Of a stretch of DNA of 64,000 nt, positions 12,201-22,800 are shown piece by piece. The notes beneath the pieces were generated by a model that saw only the letters and a program-made list of their open reading frames with translations, did not search any database and was not told the DNA's origin. The position numbers were made by a program, and so were the translations under genes. Each line of letters starts with the position of its first letter. Position 1 is the stretch's first letter. The DNA comes from Cantharellus purpuraceus (Eukaryota; Basidiomycota; Agaricomycetes; Cantharellales; Hydnaceae), in the NCBI GenBank assembly GCA_025174535.1, contig JALBUN010000049.1:558001-622000 (forward strand). Reading direction: 5' to 3'.

Positions 12201-13384
12201 GGTCGAGCTCACGAGGACGATTCCATCCTTCGAAGAGGTTGATCTTATCACGGACATGATGCGGAGTGAAAGTGGGTTGTGACTGTGTGTTTTTTTCGCT
12301 TGAAGGATCCGACGTATGTAGTGATGTGTCAAATCCATCTGCATCTTCGATGAGTTCTGGTTCATATATGTCCGTACCGTTTGTGGTACGTCTGTGGCTC
12401 CTCACTTGTGTCATCACGGAACGGGTATGAGGCCCTGCTGAAGGCGGCAGTCGGATATTGTGGCTCCGAAGAGCCTGACTGAAAGCGTGTTTATCAGAGG
12501 GTTTAGGGAGACCTAGGATCTCTCCTACGGAATTCCCGCCCGAGTCGTTGGAATCAATGTTATCATGTGTGGAGGTAAGTCGCAAGTCATCAGACGAATT
12601 AGAGGGAGTCTGCGGGAGAGATCCGATGGAAGCTCGCGGAATGGGCACTCCCAAATCTTCTTCCTCGTCAAGATCAATCACTTCTGACAGCGTGGTGGGA
12701 GTGGGAAGTCGGAGAGAGTCGTCCGATGTGACAGGGATTGAAGAGCGGGAATTGTGTACACCGTCATCAGTCGATTCACAATGGCTACTTGATGATGTGA
12801 GGTTTCCCTCCTGAAGCTTGTGATTACTAAGTGATGGAGAACCTATTGCACTACCGCTCCTGTCTCCTCGTGACATCGAGTTGTGAGGCGCAATTGTTGA
12901 TTTTTCCAACCTTTGTCTTTTGGGAATCGGCGCATTATCCGAACGAATGGATTTATACGTCATAGTGCTGATTTGGCGTGCAGGCAGTTGAACAAGGGCA
13001 ACGGCGCTGGGATTCCCGCGCGAGACATTATCATGCAAATCATTGAATTGACTCTGTTGGAATGGGCTTCCTGCAGCAGACTGCCTTCCAAATCTGAAAT
13101 TATGATACCTCTGCAATATGATAAACTTAATGCAGGGGAAGAATCGAAGGGATGTTACTCACTTGTGACCCCGGTGGCTGTATGAGAGACGGTGGCTTTG
13201 TCCAGAGGGGTTTATAACTTGAATCATTACTAGATCTAAAAGTAGATGTCAAGAATACGACTATATGCCTCGCTCTGGCTACGCACCGTTTTCTAGAGAC
13301 GTCCGAAGCCCTAGAGCCTGTGCCGTTTGCTGCATGGTGCATTGCCTGCACAATGTCTCGATCCTTCTGTGTCACTAACGACAT
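9249..13384 (-). CDS. ULP2: Ulp2/SENP6-7-type SUMO protease
   Basis: Start ATG 13384 (MSLVTQKDRDIVQ..), exon 1 to 13287, next exon from 13235; stop 9249-9251. A long Ser-rich N-terminus holds a SUMO-interacting-motif-like stretch, SEVIDLDEEEDLG (about 12650-12690). A PH-like beta domain follows (RRHVLPLEAYACG..YWLRVQDHHISIMY, about 11470-12000). The C48 protease starts at GDLKRLEPGEFLNDTLIELG. Catalytic residues visible are His in MHWYLAIICHPE (about 10570), Asp in YIFSFDSLG (about 9890), and Gln and Cys in AQPNYCDCGVYLLHF (about 9660-9700). About 190 residues of Ser/Thr-rich, acidic sequence sit between the His and Asp blocks, typical of the Ulp2/SENP6-7 branch, which trims poly-SUMO chains in the nucleus. 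The tail carries a second motif-like stretch, DSDIEVVEIS. There are at least nine introns, and some internal boundaries are approximate. Confidence 0.88.
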
Positions 13385-14606
13385 GATGGTATGATATATC
13401 GAGAGGGTTGACAGAATGCGTCTCAAGACGCGTTAAAGCTGTCAACGACGAGTAGTCGCTGATACCCTTTCAAAGTGTGGCTTGCTGGTGCGGTGACGGG
13501 GCACGTGACCGTATCTTTTCTTAAGCACCATGAAACAGCAAAAGCACTAAAACGCGTGTAGCGTCGCTGGTAGCGACTAGCGAACTCTTGCCTACTACAG
13601 GTCTCGCTGCATTCAGGTTGCCACGGATATTATCATTATTAGATGCTTATACCGGCAGCATCGGAAGCGTCCAAGTTAGCTTAGAGCTCATCCTGACCAA
13701 TCACCAGTATCATTTGGTTACTTGAGATTTGGGTGACTATTTCAGCTACCGACTGCAACTGGGCTCGAAGAAAGGCAAGACCCGTGCGTGGAAGGGAGAA
13801 CCTGAAGGGGGAGGATGGTTCTGCAGTCATGGTACTATGGTCTCATTGGCATCCATTATAACCCAATCAGAATAACATTTCAACGATGACCATACCACTG
13901 TACCAAATCACCCGGCCCCGTCTGTGATAGCGCAACATCCCAGCACGAGAGAGAGAGAAGGAACATAATTAGATCTGAATAAAATGAAATTAGAGGGCTT
14001 GCGCCGAAACGACTGTGACGCTGCTTGCATAAGCGTATATTCTTTCTTGAATCCAGCTAGCAAATCCTGGCTGGGCTCATTTAATTGCTCATACACGCCA
14101 CAAGCTAACTCGTGGGTTTCAAACATATCCTGATGAAATATACGGTTTAAGACCCAATATTATCCAAGTGCTGCATTGGCCGAAAACCAAGATATGTATC
14201 GATGCCAGTATGTCAAAAAGAAATGGAATCTTGACAACAAGCTGATGGTTGCAGCAATGATGTAGACAATCGATACCCAAATGCTAAAAAGAGTGACTAG
14301 GGTCAACATTTTCCTTTTGATTAGACAAACGAGACACGTGAAAAGTAATAGATACAGCGGTACCTTCACATGAACTCGACATTGATATGACTAGTACGCG
14401 TGCAGTCTACATTACTGGTGTGCACGCCACGCAAAGCCGAAGGAAATCGAAAACCAATGTCCGAGATGCAACATCACATGCATGAGCGCTGGGAGAAAAG
14501 TGAGGCGGTTAGAAAGGCATGGTATAAAACATGGGGAGCAGGAGCGGCAGTGAGAGAAAAAACAACATCATGAAGTCGTAAGATAGTCGATCGCAGGTCG
14601 CATATG
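13385..14606. other. Intergenic stretch between Ulp2-like gene and KRE6/SKN1 copy 1
   Basis: This should hold the promoter of the Ulp2-like gene on its left and the 3' region of the KRE6/SKN1 gene on its right. A hydrophobic frame of about 69 codons on the minus strand (14160-14369) has no conserved motif and no linked exon, so I do not call it. No repeat or RNA gene was recognised. Confidence 0.5.
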
Positions 14607-16825
14607 TTAGCAGCCGTCGTATAGCTTGTTTCGTGGGAAGGTGTATCCCGCACTGTCCCAAGTAGTGAGATTGGCGTCCGTATATGCATTGATATGCCTG
14701 TGATTGTCAATCGTGAGACTTCCAGTCAATCATACACCAAAAGGACCTACTTGTTAATATAATCGGCTGTCGGGTAGTCAGACGGGGAGCAGCCAATATT
14801 GTACACCCCATCGCGCTGGTATAAACGGACATAATCTATGAACATTTGCGAAGGAAATTTTAAATGCTTCCAATCTTGTCCCTGGAAACTAGGAGATAAC
14901 CCTAGATTAAGAATGATGCTCTGCTTATAGAGTCATTCAAATGATCGAGTGCATGAGATTGTACAAAATACGTACCATAGGCTCTTCAGCTATAGGCCGC
15001 TGTGACACAAGGGTTAACGGATCTGGGCCGACGGCGGCCGCAGTCATGGTCCACATCTTGTCTTGGCCTTGGTACCAGTTTACGAAACCATCCGACCTAT
15101 GATTACGGTCTGACCACCACTCAACCCCATAGATCCCAAACGCATTTCCCCCATAGTTGGCGTTATCAACATAGCTCACCGCACTTACTGCTTGCTGATA
15201 TGGACCGCCTTTGTAGGAATTAAACCTCGTAATAGATGGGTTGTAGATCGTGGCTGCAGGGGTAGTGTTGACAAACTCATAAAAGGCGTTATAAGGCGCT
15301 GTTTGGTATGACTGGGATGCTTGGCCTTGACGGCGGACATTGTCGACCTGAGCCTCAATTATGTCTATCTCAGGTGCTCCTCGACCCCGACTGACATCAG
15401 GCCCAGGATGATCCATTCCCGGACATGTACATGCAGAGAGCTTTTGACCTGGGAGAAATGAGAGGGGTCCACCATCGTGACCAGAAGTAAGAGCGATAGA
15501 AGGTGACCCATCCTTGCTGGTTTGGTTAGGGAACGTTCCGACATCACAGCTGTCGTATGAATATGGCCAAGTACCTTGTAATCTCATGTCAGTTGACAAT
15601 GCGGCAGAATGGACGTCAACCTCACCTTCCGTTGTTGCCCCATAACCAGCTCTACCTATGTTTCCCATCATCCAGGCGCCAGGCCAAAGCCTTGGTTTCA
15701 CGGTAAGAAACAACAGGGAATATAAGTATATGGTGATAACAAAGACGTACCCAGGAATGTCACCACTTCCAGGCAAGCTAATTGAAACCTCGAGGATGCC
15801 AGTAGTGAAGCAAAGCTTATTCCAGGACTGCAACATGCCAGACTGGAAGTTCAGGTTATGGTTTAGTTGCTCTGTCAATGTAATGACCAATTTTCCACCC
15901 TTGGTGGTAATTGCTTCAGGAGAATACCACTCCAGATCACCAGTGGCCCAATAATTAAGGTCGACGGCTTCCCAGAAAGGATCGTCACCTGGAAAGAATG
16001 ATCGGCCATCCGTGTTGAATTCGTCGGAAAAGACTAGGCTGTATTTCTGTCCGTCTTGCAAGCCAACTTTACTTTTGACGTTGTCGGGAGTATCGGGATC
16101 AATGAGAGCGCGCAAGCCAGGTAAATCCGGCACTTGGCCCGAGGAGTTGATACCTCCCAGGTTAAATCCACCGAACGAAGGCCTAACCTGCAGATAAAAG
16201 TTTATGATAGGATAGGCAGCAAAAAGCGTGACCAGCGCCACTATGACAATGATGATGGTGCCGATATTCAGCCAACCTCGTGCACTGAAGAGTGACAAGC
16301 GACGATCGAGCTGTGCATCCCGTACTGGGTCGATGTTATGCAATGTATCGTCAAGATCTTTTGTGTCCCATATATATGGAGGTACAGTTGCCGTGGAGAG
16401 CGGAGGGCCATGTAAAGGCTTGTCGGGACCGTCGTGAGAATCATCCGATGGAGTTGCAGTGAACCGGTTCGCGGTGCGCGGCTCCAGCGTTTGTCGGTGC
16501 TAGATCACCACTACTGTTAACGGCATGTGTTGCGTAGCAGGAAACTCACAACATAGGGGCCATAACCTCCACCAATGTTTCCGGTGGCCACGTTGTGAAA
16601 GGTGTCGCTTCGGGAATCATCCACGTCCGAGGGCCGACGTCTGTACGAGCGCTGAGTCGATCGCTCACGACGTGGTGGGCGGTCTAAACGCGTTGGCGAA
16701 GCAACAACTGGTGGTGTGTATGGTCGATTTACAGAGCGAGGAGAGCGCGGGCTGGTTGGAACAGTCGAGTATTGAGTGTTAATGGGCGTCACGGGCACAC
16801 GAGATGCTCTGGGTGGCCTGGACAT
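14607..16825 (-). CDS. Beta-glucan synthesis protein, KRE6/SKN1 family, copy 1
   Basis: Six exons fit consensus sites: 16825-16550, 16499-15751, 15690-15626, 15574-14976, 14920-14751 and 14697-14607. They give 649 codons plus TAA. The protein has a cytosolic Arg/Ser/Pro-rich N-terminus and one membrane span (GTIIIVIVALVTLFAAYPII), making a type II membrane protein. The lumenal GH16-like domain has YSLVFSDEFNTDGRSF, WYSPEAITTKGGKL, LWPGAWMMGNIGRAGYGA and the ExDxxE motif APEIDIIEAQ. The C-terminus has FIDYVRLYQR and the Cys-ending tail FPRNKLYDGC. Yeast Kre6/Skn1 act in the ER and Golgi in beta-1,6-glucan synthesis for the cell wall. The gene is intact. Two introns flanking the LWPG..TTEG block are absent from the paralogue at 44915-47081. 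Confidence 0.92.
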
Positions 16826-17942
16826 GGTCAGAGAAGCAGAGTGAGAGTGGTTCGTGACAGGGTCGTGAGTCCCACATAAAACGCTGGAACGCGCGCAAAC
16901 GTCAATGGCACGTGATCAATCTGGGTATGCCGAGACATGCCGACCCTCTCTACCTTTTGATTCAGTATTCCGGTATGGCCATGACTATATTACAACGCGT
17001 ACAGCAGAGTGCTCTTCACAATTGGCTTAACTTCAGTTTGCCCTCAAATTTGAAAACTCAATGTCCACGCCAAGCTAATCTCCCATCGATTTTCTCCGGA
17101 TCCGGTGTTTAATTTGACACTGCCTCGTTTACAACACACTGGCAGCGCTTCGTTCGGCGGCTATCCTGCGAACAGTAAATATTATCGACAGATTGCACTG
17201 ACTGCTCATAGATGGAAACTGTTGATCATACAAGTTCACGGCTCGGTGTTATCCAACAAATCTAACGCTAAATGATCATTCGTCCAACATCAGTCTGTGT
17301 TAAGTAATTTTGGTTTGAAACACACCCTGCTGTAATATACCCCTGACTTCCTGGTGATTCCGACCCAAGGAGTCTGACAGCATTCCGAGACTTTTTTCGG
17401 ATGAAGCGGAGTTCATGATCAATTCAGTCACACGAGTCCCTTTGGCCCCCTCCATCCCATCTTCCAAGTCTCCTACTACCTCAGTCACCCCCTGTGATGG
17501 TACCGTTATTGCGATGTCGGCGTCGATCGCTAGAGGCTTGTGAATCATCACTGATGTTGTTCGAGCCTGTTTAGTCGTCGCTATCATGAAACTTTTGGGA
17601 GATGCAGCATCATCTCTTCCTGACGTCGCATCATTTGATCGCTCAACAAGTTCTTGGCTCGATTTTAGTTCTAAATGTGTTAAATTGTCTTCCCCTCCGA
17701 TGCTACGATTGATGAACATTAACACGGTAGCACAAGCAGCATGGCTACGCTCACTATGTAGGTCTAGGCTTTGGCCTGCGACCCGGTGTTTGTGTTTGCG
17801 GTGACAACGCATCTGCGCTATCTGCTACTGCTTGGCTTCCTTGAGACCGCGTCAGCGTCTGCCAGCGAATACGAACCGCCGGAGCACTTTCGTATTGCAT
17901 GAATTACAAGCTAGCCAGCTGGCAGATCTATGGCTGTAGCGC
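16826..17942. other. Intergenic stretch with one weak open frame
   Basis: This holds the promoter of KRE6/SKN1 copy 1 at its left end. The one notable item is a 170-codon frame on the minus strand (17300-17812), listed separately with low confidence. I see no repeats or RNA genes. Confidence 0.45.
17300..17812 (-). CDS. Possible hypothetical protein (weak)
   Basis: This is an uninterrupted 170-codon frame lying 130 bases downstream of the tandem-domain gene on the same strand. Composition is protein-like (mixed acidic, Ser/Thr and hydrophobic residues), but I recognise no motif, signal peptide or membrane span. It could be a small gene, a downstream exon of something else, or a chance frame. 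Transcript evidence would be needed to keep it. Confidence 0.22.
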   Translation of the reverse strand: MRCHRKHKHRVAGQSLDLHSERSHAACATVLMFINRSIGGEDNLTHLELKSSQELVERSNDATSGRDDAASPKSFMIATTKQARTTSVMIHKPLAIDADIAITVPSQGVTEVVGDLEDGMEGAKGTRVTELIMNSASSEKSLGMLSDSLGRNHQEVRGILQQGVFQTKIT

Positions 17943-19589
17943 TTACTTTAAGGACCGAACAATAACCTTGCTAGCTTTTATCAGCGACTCAATCTCTTCA
18001 TACGTTGCTAACGACCACGCAGTATGCGACGATGATAGCTTGATCGCAACAGTAGGTGGTTTACGGTCTGAACGACGCTCCCCGACCATTCTGTCAATCT
18101 TAGGATTAACTGATGAAGTATAGTCAAATTGTACCCAGCGTTGAATTCTTCCTTATAAAGTGCCCTGTCCTGTCGGTCTCACATAGAGATAAAACAATCA
18201 GAGGAAATCCTCCAGCGACATCGTGATCTTGTGGAAGCTAATGGACAAATGTAGTTCGGTGTCACGCTTGAAACTGGCATATGAGACAGTGGCATTCACC
18301 TCAACGCTCGTTATATCCATATTGAGGTCGAACTCAAAAGACAAAGTTCCTATGGCAGGGGAACCCTTCAGTATAGAAACATAGCTATCACGCACACGAA
18401 GCCAGTATTGACGCTCAGAGCTCTCTGAAGGCTCAGACTCAACAAGCTTTGTCCCCAACACCCATGCTCTGATAGGGAGCAAGTGACTCCTTGAGCATTG
18501 TGGACCCAGTCTCTGCTTGCACTGTGGCATGGTTGCCTGAGGGTGTGGATGCTTCGATGTGACTGCACTTTCACTCCTAGTCAAATCTATCGGACTCGTC
18601 ACACATGAGGACTCTCGCTTGTAAGACATCAGTGTTGAAAAACCTCAGTAAGAGGAGAATGACACATCTACCTTCTCCAGCTGCCTCGTTCCTGGTTTAG
18701 AGGCGAATGTGCGCCCTCTCTTCGCCCTAGCTATGAGGTTGAATTCTGGAGGCCGGTTCTGTCCATTCTGATTGGCAGATTCAATGTGCTGTCTGACATC
18801 ATCGACGTCTGTCAAGCTACTTTGAGCTTTCACGCTTTGGGTTGCAAATTTCGCTCTGTGTGAGTCATTGCAGGCAGACATCAGTCTTTTCCATATAGTA
18901 CCAATGGCTATATCACTATATAATATGTCAGATAAAGTTTGTCAAGATAGTTCATGATATACTAACTCAAGGTAACAAATGCTGATATGTCCAGCTCTTA
19001 GGTGATCATCTATTTGATTGTAGGATTGCAGATTCCAACCCGAATTGACCTTTGGTATCTTGACGGCTATACTGGGTTTTCTTGGGTGTTCTAGACCTCA
19101 GCCAATTTAGTGACTATACTGGAAAAAATTACGACAACCTACTGGTACCAGTATTTGTATATGCGTCAAACAGAGCTTTTGTATTATTAGTTTGATGAAG
19201 AAGAAATGCTATGAATGGCATAGACGTGTTGGGCGTCCGTGGTATCTTCAGGCAAGCAATCACATATGTATCAGCCACCAGTATGAGAACTATGCCAGAG
19301 ACGTTTCCACCTCCGCAGAGCTGATGTCTGTTCCGAGCGTCAGAGTGAATATTTCACCATCGTTTGCGGAACAGGAAGCACTAGTAGAGACTTTGAAGAT
19401 AGAGATTTGGGTGCCTTGTATACGCAACGAATATTCTCCACATTCGGTAACACAGCCGCGCGACTCGGGATCGAAAGACTCAATAAGCGTCCAAGCTTCC
19501 ACAGAGAGGCTGAAAATGTTATTTCTCTCCGCACTATGATCCCTATAAACACCACGTTCGTCGTGTCCATTTCCAGCGAGCAAAGACAT
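17943..19589 (-). CDS. Tandem Ulp2-type PH-like domain protein without protease
   Basis: Seven exons fit splice consensus and keep one frame: 19589-19311, 19245-19143, 19090-18967, 18915-18672, 18617-18300, 18237-18183 and 18109-17943. They total 1290 bases, 429 residues plus TAA. Each half matches the domain before the protease in the Ulp2-like gene. Half one has SVEAWTLIESF..YSLRIQGTQISIF..GTDISSAE, then MPFIAFLL, then a final helix around WNLQSYNQIDDHLRAG. Half two has SHLLPIRAWVLG..YWLRVRDSYVSIL..NMDITSVE, GFPLIVLSL and WSLATYEEIESLIKAS. The Ulp2-like gene has YWLRVQDHHISIMY..GQDICGVS, FPLLILTL and WSVDQFKSVCSLIKLS. The protein stops right after the second domain, so no protease follows. 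A SIM-like SPIDLTRSES lies between the domains. Function is unknown; binding in SUMO-related complexes is speculation. The ATG at 18881 could instead begin a separate 249-residue, one-domain gene. Confidence 0.68.
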
Positions 19590-19842
19590 TCCGGATCTAG
19601 TCAGGAAGTGATGTCACAACGTCACAACATTCAAGCGGGTGTCTATGAACCTGATACGAGCGAGGCCTGGAAGTTGTCATAAAGGGGGACTCCTAGACTG
19701 ACACAATTAGGGATAGTGGGCCAAAGAGAGTTAAGGGCGGATTCTGTATTACGAGTACGAATACTCTACGAGACAAATGTACAGTACATTCATCATCTGA
19801 ATACAGAAGCGGTAACAGTCATAAAAGTTCATTGCTATTCTT

Positions 19843-22800
19843 CTAAAAGGACAAAGGGTTCTGATTTCTTTCAGGGTCCCCTGTAACAGCTATGAACATT
19901 CCGCCCCAAAAAGCTGGTAGAGGCAAGGACTCACGCATTTTGTGGACACGAACGGTTGGACCAATGATTATGTGACTCATTTCCTGAGGTGTGATCAATA
20001 TATATTGCTTATCAGAAGTATTGGCGGTTTCGATCTAGAAGCGTCTTGTGTTGAATGATTTGCAGATAAGTTGGTGCTACTACACACCATCATTTTCATG
20101 GATATTCTACGGTTAACAGAATCCATGAAGACGTCAAATTCATCTGTAGGTATGCAATTAGTCAGGCTAACACTGTAAAGTGTTGGAAAACGCTCACCAA
20201 GACACCGAATAGGACACTGAATTGACTCCCACAACGCAAGCAGGAGACATATAGTCGAGTAACTCTTTTCACCACCCGAGAGCGACTTTGGATCCTTGTC
20301 CTTAGATTGTGTGGAAGCCTGGTCGTCGGTCTGGACCTATAGCCGGACTGTTTAAATATGCCATATATGACGAACGCTTCAACCGCTTACTTTAAGGTTC
20401 AAAGTGCCAGCACCGTGGTCAAAGATGACTTTTCCATAGTAACCACGCGTCCAGAGATGATGTTGGAACTGGTATTTGCATCGCATAGCAATATGTTGTC
20501 TGAATGTAACCCATTTTCCCATTCGTAATGCGAGGGAGGTCTTCAAAGCCTGTGTGAACCCTCTTCAGTACGGAAAGTAACAGCTCGTCTCCTGATAAAT
20601 CGCGAACCTTGTTCAGTTTACTGACTTCGTCTAGTTGAAGCTTATGTCTCTCCAAGGTAAGCTTCGCATTATCTCGCTCAATCGCAATTTCCTCTGGGGA
20701 GGCTCCTTGTCTGTGGAAATTAGTTTGATCATCTCGAAGTGCTGGACTGGTCAAACAGACTAACTGGCGTTCGTGTTGTGTGAGAGCTTTCTGCACCGAG
20801 TCTATCTGCCTCATGACAACTTCCGATTTGCGAGGATTCTCTACCTGGGGGCCGATCTGTTCTGCCTTGCTGCTCCATTCCTAGTTGAGAGATATAATTC
20901 AACTTTAATGGATTATCCAGGTACATTCCAGGTACATTGACGCAAACCTGGAATTCCATCTGGAGAATATTAGCGACTTCGTCGAGCTCTTCTACTACGG
21001 CCTTTTCATCAACTAATTTCTGAGTCCAATGTTCTTTGTCCTTGGTGGCCTTGACTCGCTCTTCAAGAGCAGCTCCAACCCTTTTCTAAATGACGCGTCA
21101 GAATGTATCGCCTGACTCCGCACAAGATGCACCTTTATCTCTTGCATTGTAGCTTCCCAATTAGCTACTTGTTGATCCAAGTCCTCGCGCCTTTTAATAA
21201 GCGGCAAGTTGGCCTTGTCCAATGCAATTTTTCGCTCAACCACATTAGCGAACTGCTCTGTGATCGACCTCTTCTCTTCAATGGTTTTCTGATGTGACGA
21301 CAATGAGATGAGAAAATTCTGGAAGAAGCTTGGGTTTACCGCTTTCGATTCTTCCAGAAAGTCAATGTTCACAGGGGCTTCGATAATAGCCTCTTGCTGG
21401 AGCCTCACAATCTTGGGTTCCAGGTTGTCAACCCGAGCCCTTAGGCTCCTTTCTCGTTCCTGCGTATACATGTTCTACATGCTTTGAGGGACATGGAAAC
21501 GAGCAGCATACCCTGACCCCTTTACTCTGACGCTCGATATCTGAAAATTGCTGTCGAAGAGAGTTTTGTGTAGTCATTAGCACTGGAAGACGCTGCTCAG
21601 CCTCCATCTTTACATCCTCCCAGCGTCTTATAAAAACGAAAACGAGTTTATCCTCGGGTCAGAGGTCTGTCCATATAACAGCGGTAATAATCACGACCTA
21701 CTTGATATCAGCACTACGATCCGTACTTGTGAACATGTGATGTCGTGGATCTTGGTTGGGAAGTCTGGACATGGGAGATGATGTAGCACCTCCCTCACTG
21801 ATGGCTCATCAATTGGGCGTTCAAAAGAGCAGTAGGAGGGGACGCACGGATATCTGCGAACCATGTAACCGTCGCCAGTCCAAGCCAGACCACCACCACC
21901 AAGACGTAACAATAATTGATCTCCAGCGGCACGGGTGTCACTGAGCATAACCTTCTCAATGGCCCTCTGATTGATAAGAATGCGCTTGATAAATTCGTCC
22001 TTGATCTAAGAGTACACTATCATAAACGCGGGGTGTGGGGGGGTCATGGTTGCACTTACATCCAATGCCCGCAAGACCGTAAGGATACCTTCAGGAGGCT
22101 CTCCTATACGGTCCTGAAGTCAGCAAAACCTAGATGCACAAACTAATGAAACCGACCTCGACTGTAATCGAAAAGATCTACATCCGAAATTATTATTTGA
22201 GCAAATGGGCTGGATGGCAAAGTCAGAAAACAAAAATCTCGAATACGGCGTACGAACTTCCGATGATGATCTAGCATCTGCCTGAGTTTATGTCGATCTC
22301 TGTTGTCCGTGATAGCAAATGAGTTCATCAGCTGCCCGAGCTGGGTCCGCATCACCATCGCCCATTTGGAATCTTTGACAGTAACGAATAGCCCAAACGG
22401 TCCAACTGGTGCCTCTCCATACCACTTCTCCTTTTGGACGAGATGGTTCACTGCATCCAAATTATTGCCGAACAATCCGATTTCATTTCCACCTTGGTGC
22501 TTGCATTGCTCAATGTTCCCCATCGCGGCTTCGATATCTTGCCGGGCACGAGCGATGTCAGCATCTACTTGTTTGCCTTGGTCGCGTAGTTGGTTCAGCT
22601 GTCGTTGCAAGGTCGCTGGCTCGTCTGCTATCAGAGAAAGCTCTTGCTTGGCAGTGTCACATTGTGTTTGTGCGGCCTGCAATCGTTGTTGAGCTGCCTC
22701 ACGTTCTGCCTGTACGTTCCCTTGCGACTCCGCTCTTGCTCTGATCTCCGCCTCGAAACCGGCGATCTCGTTTGTCAGTGTCACTACTTGTTGATTCATT

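Noticed and set aside
13820..13910. Imperfect inverted repeat around GGTACTATGGTC
   Set aside because: Matches are short and interrupted, with no target duplication, so it is not supported as a mobile element.
18198..18629. Initial reading of this stretch as a decayed Ulp2 fragment with a premature stop
   Set aside because: The apparent stop lies in an intron; splicing at 18300/18237 and 18183/18109 keeps the frame open and matches intron positions in the Ulp2-like gene.
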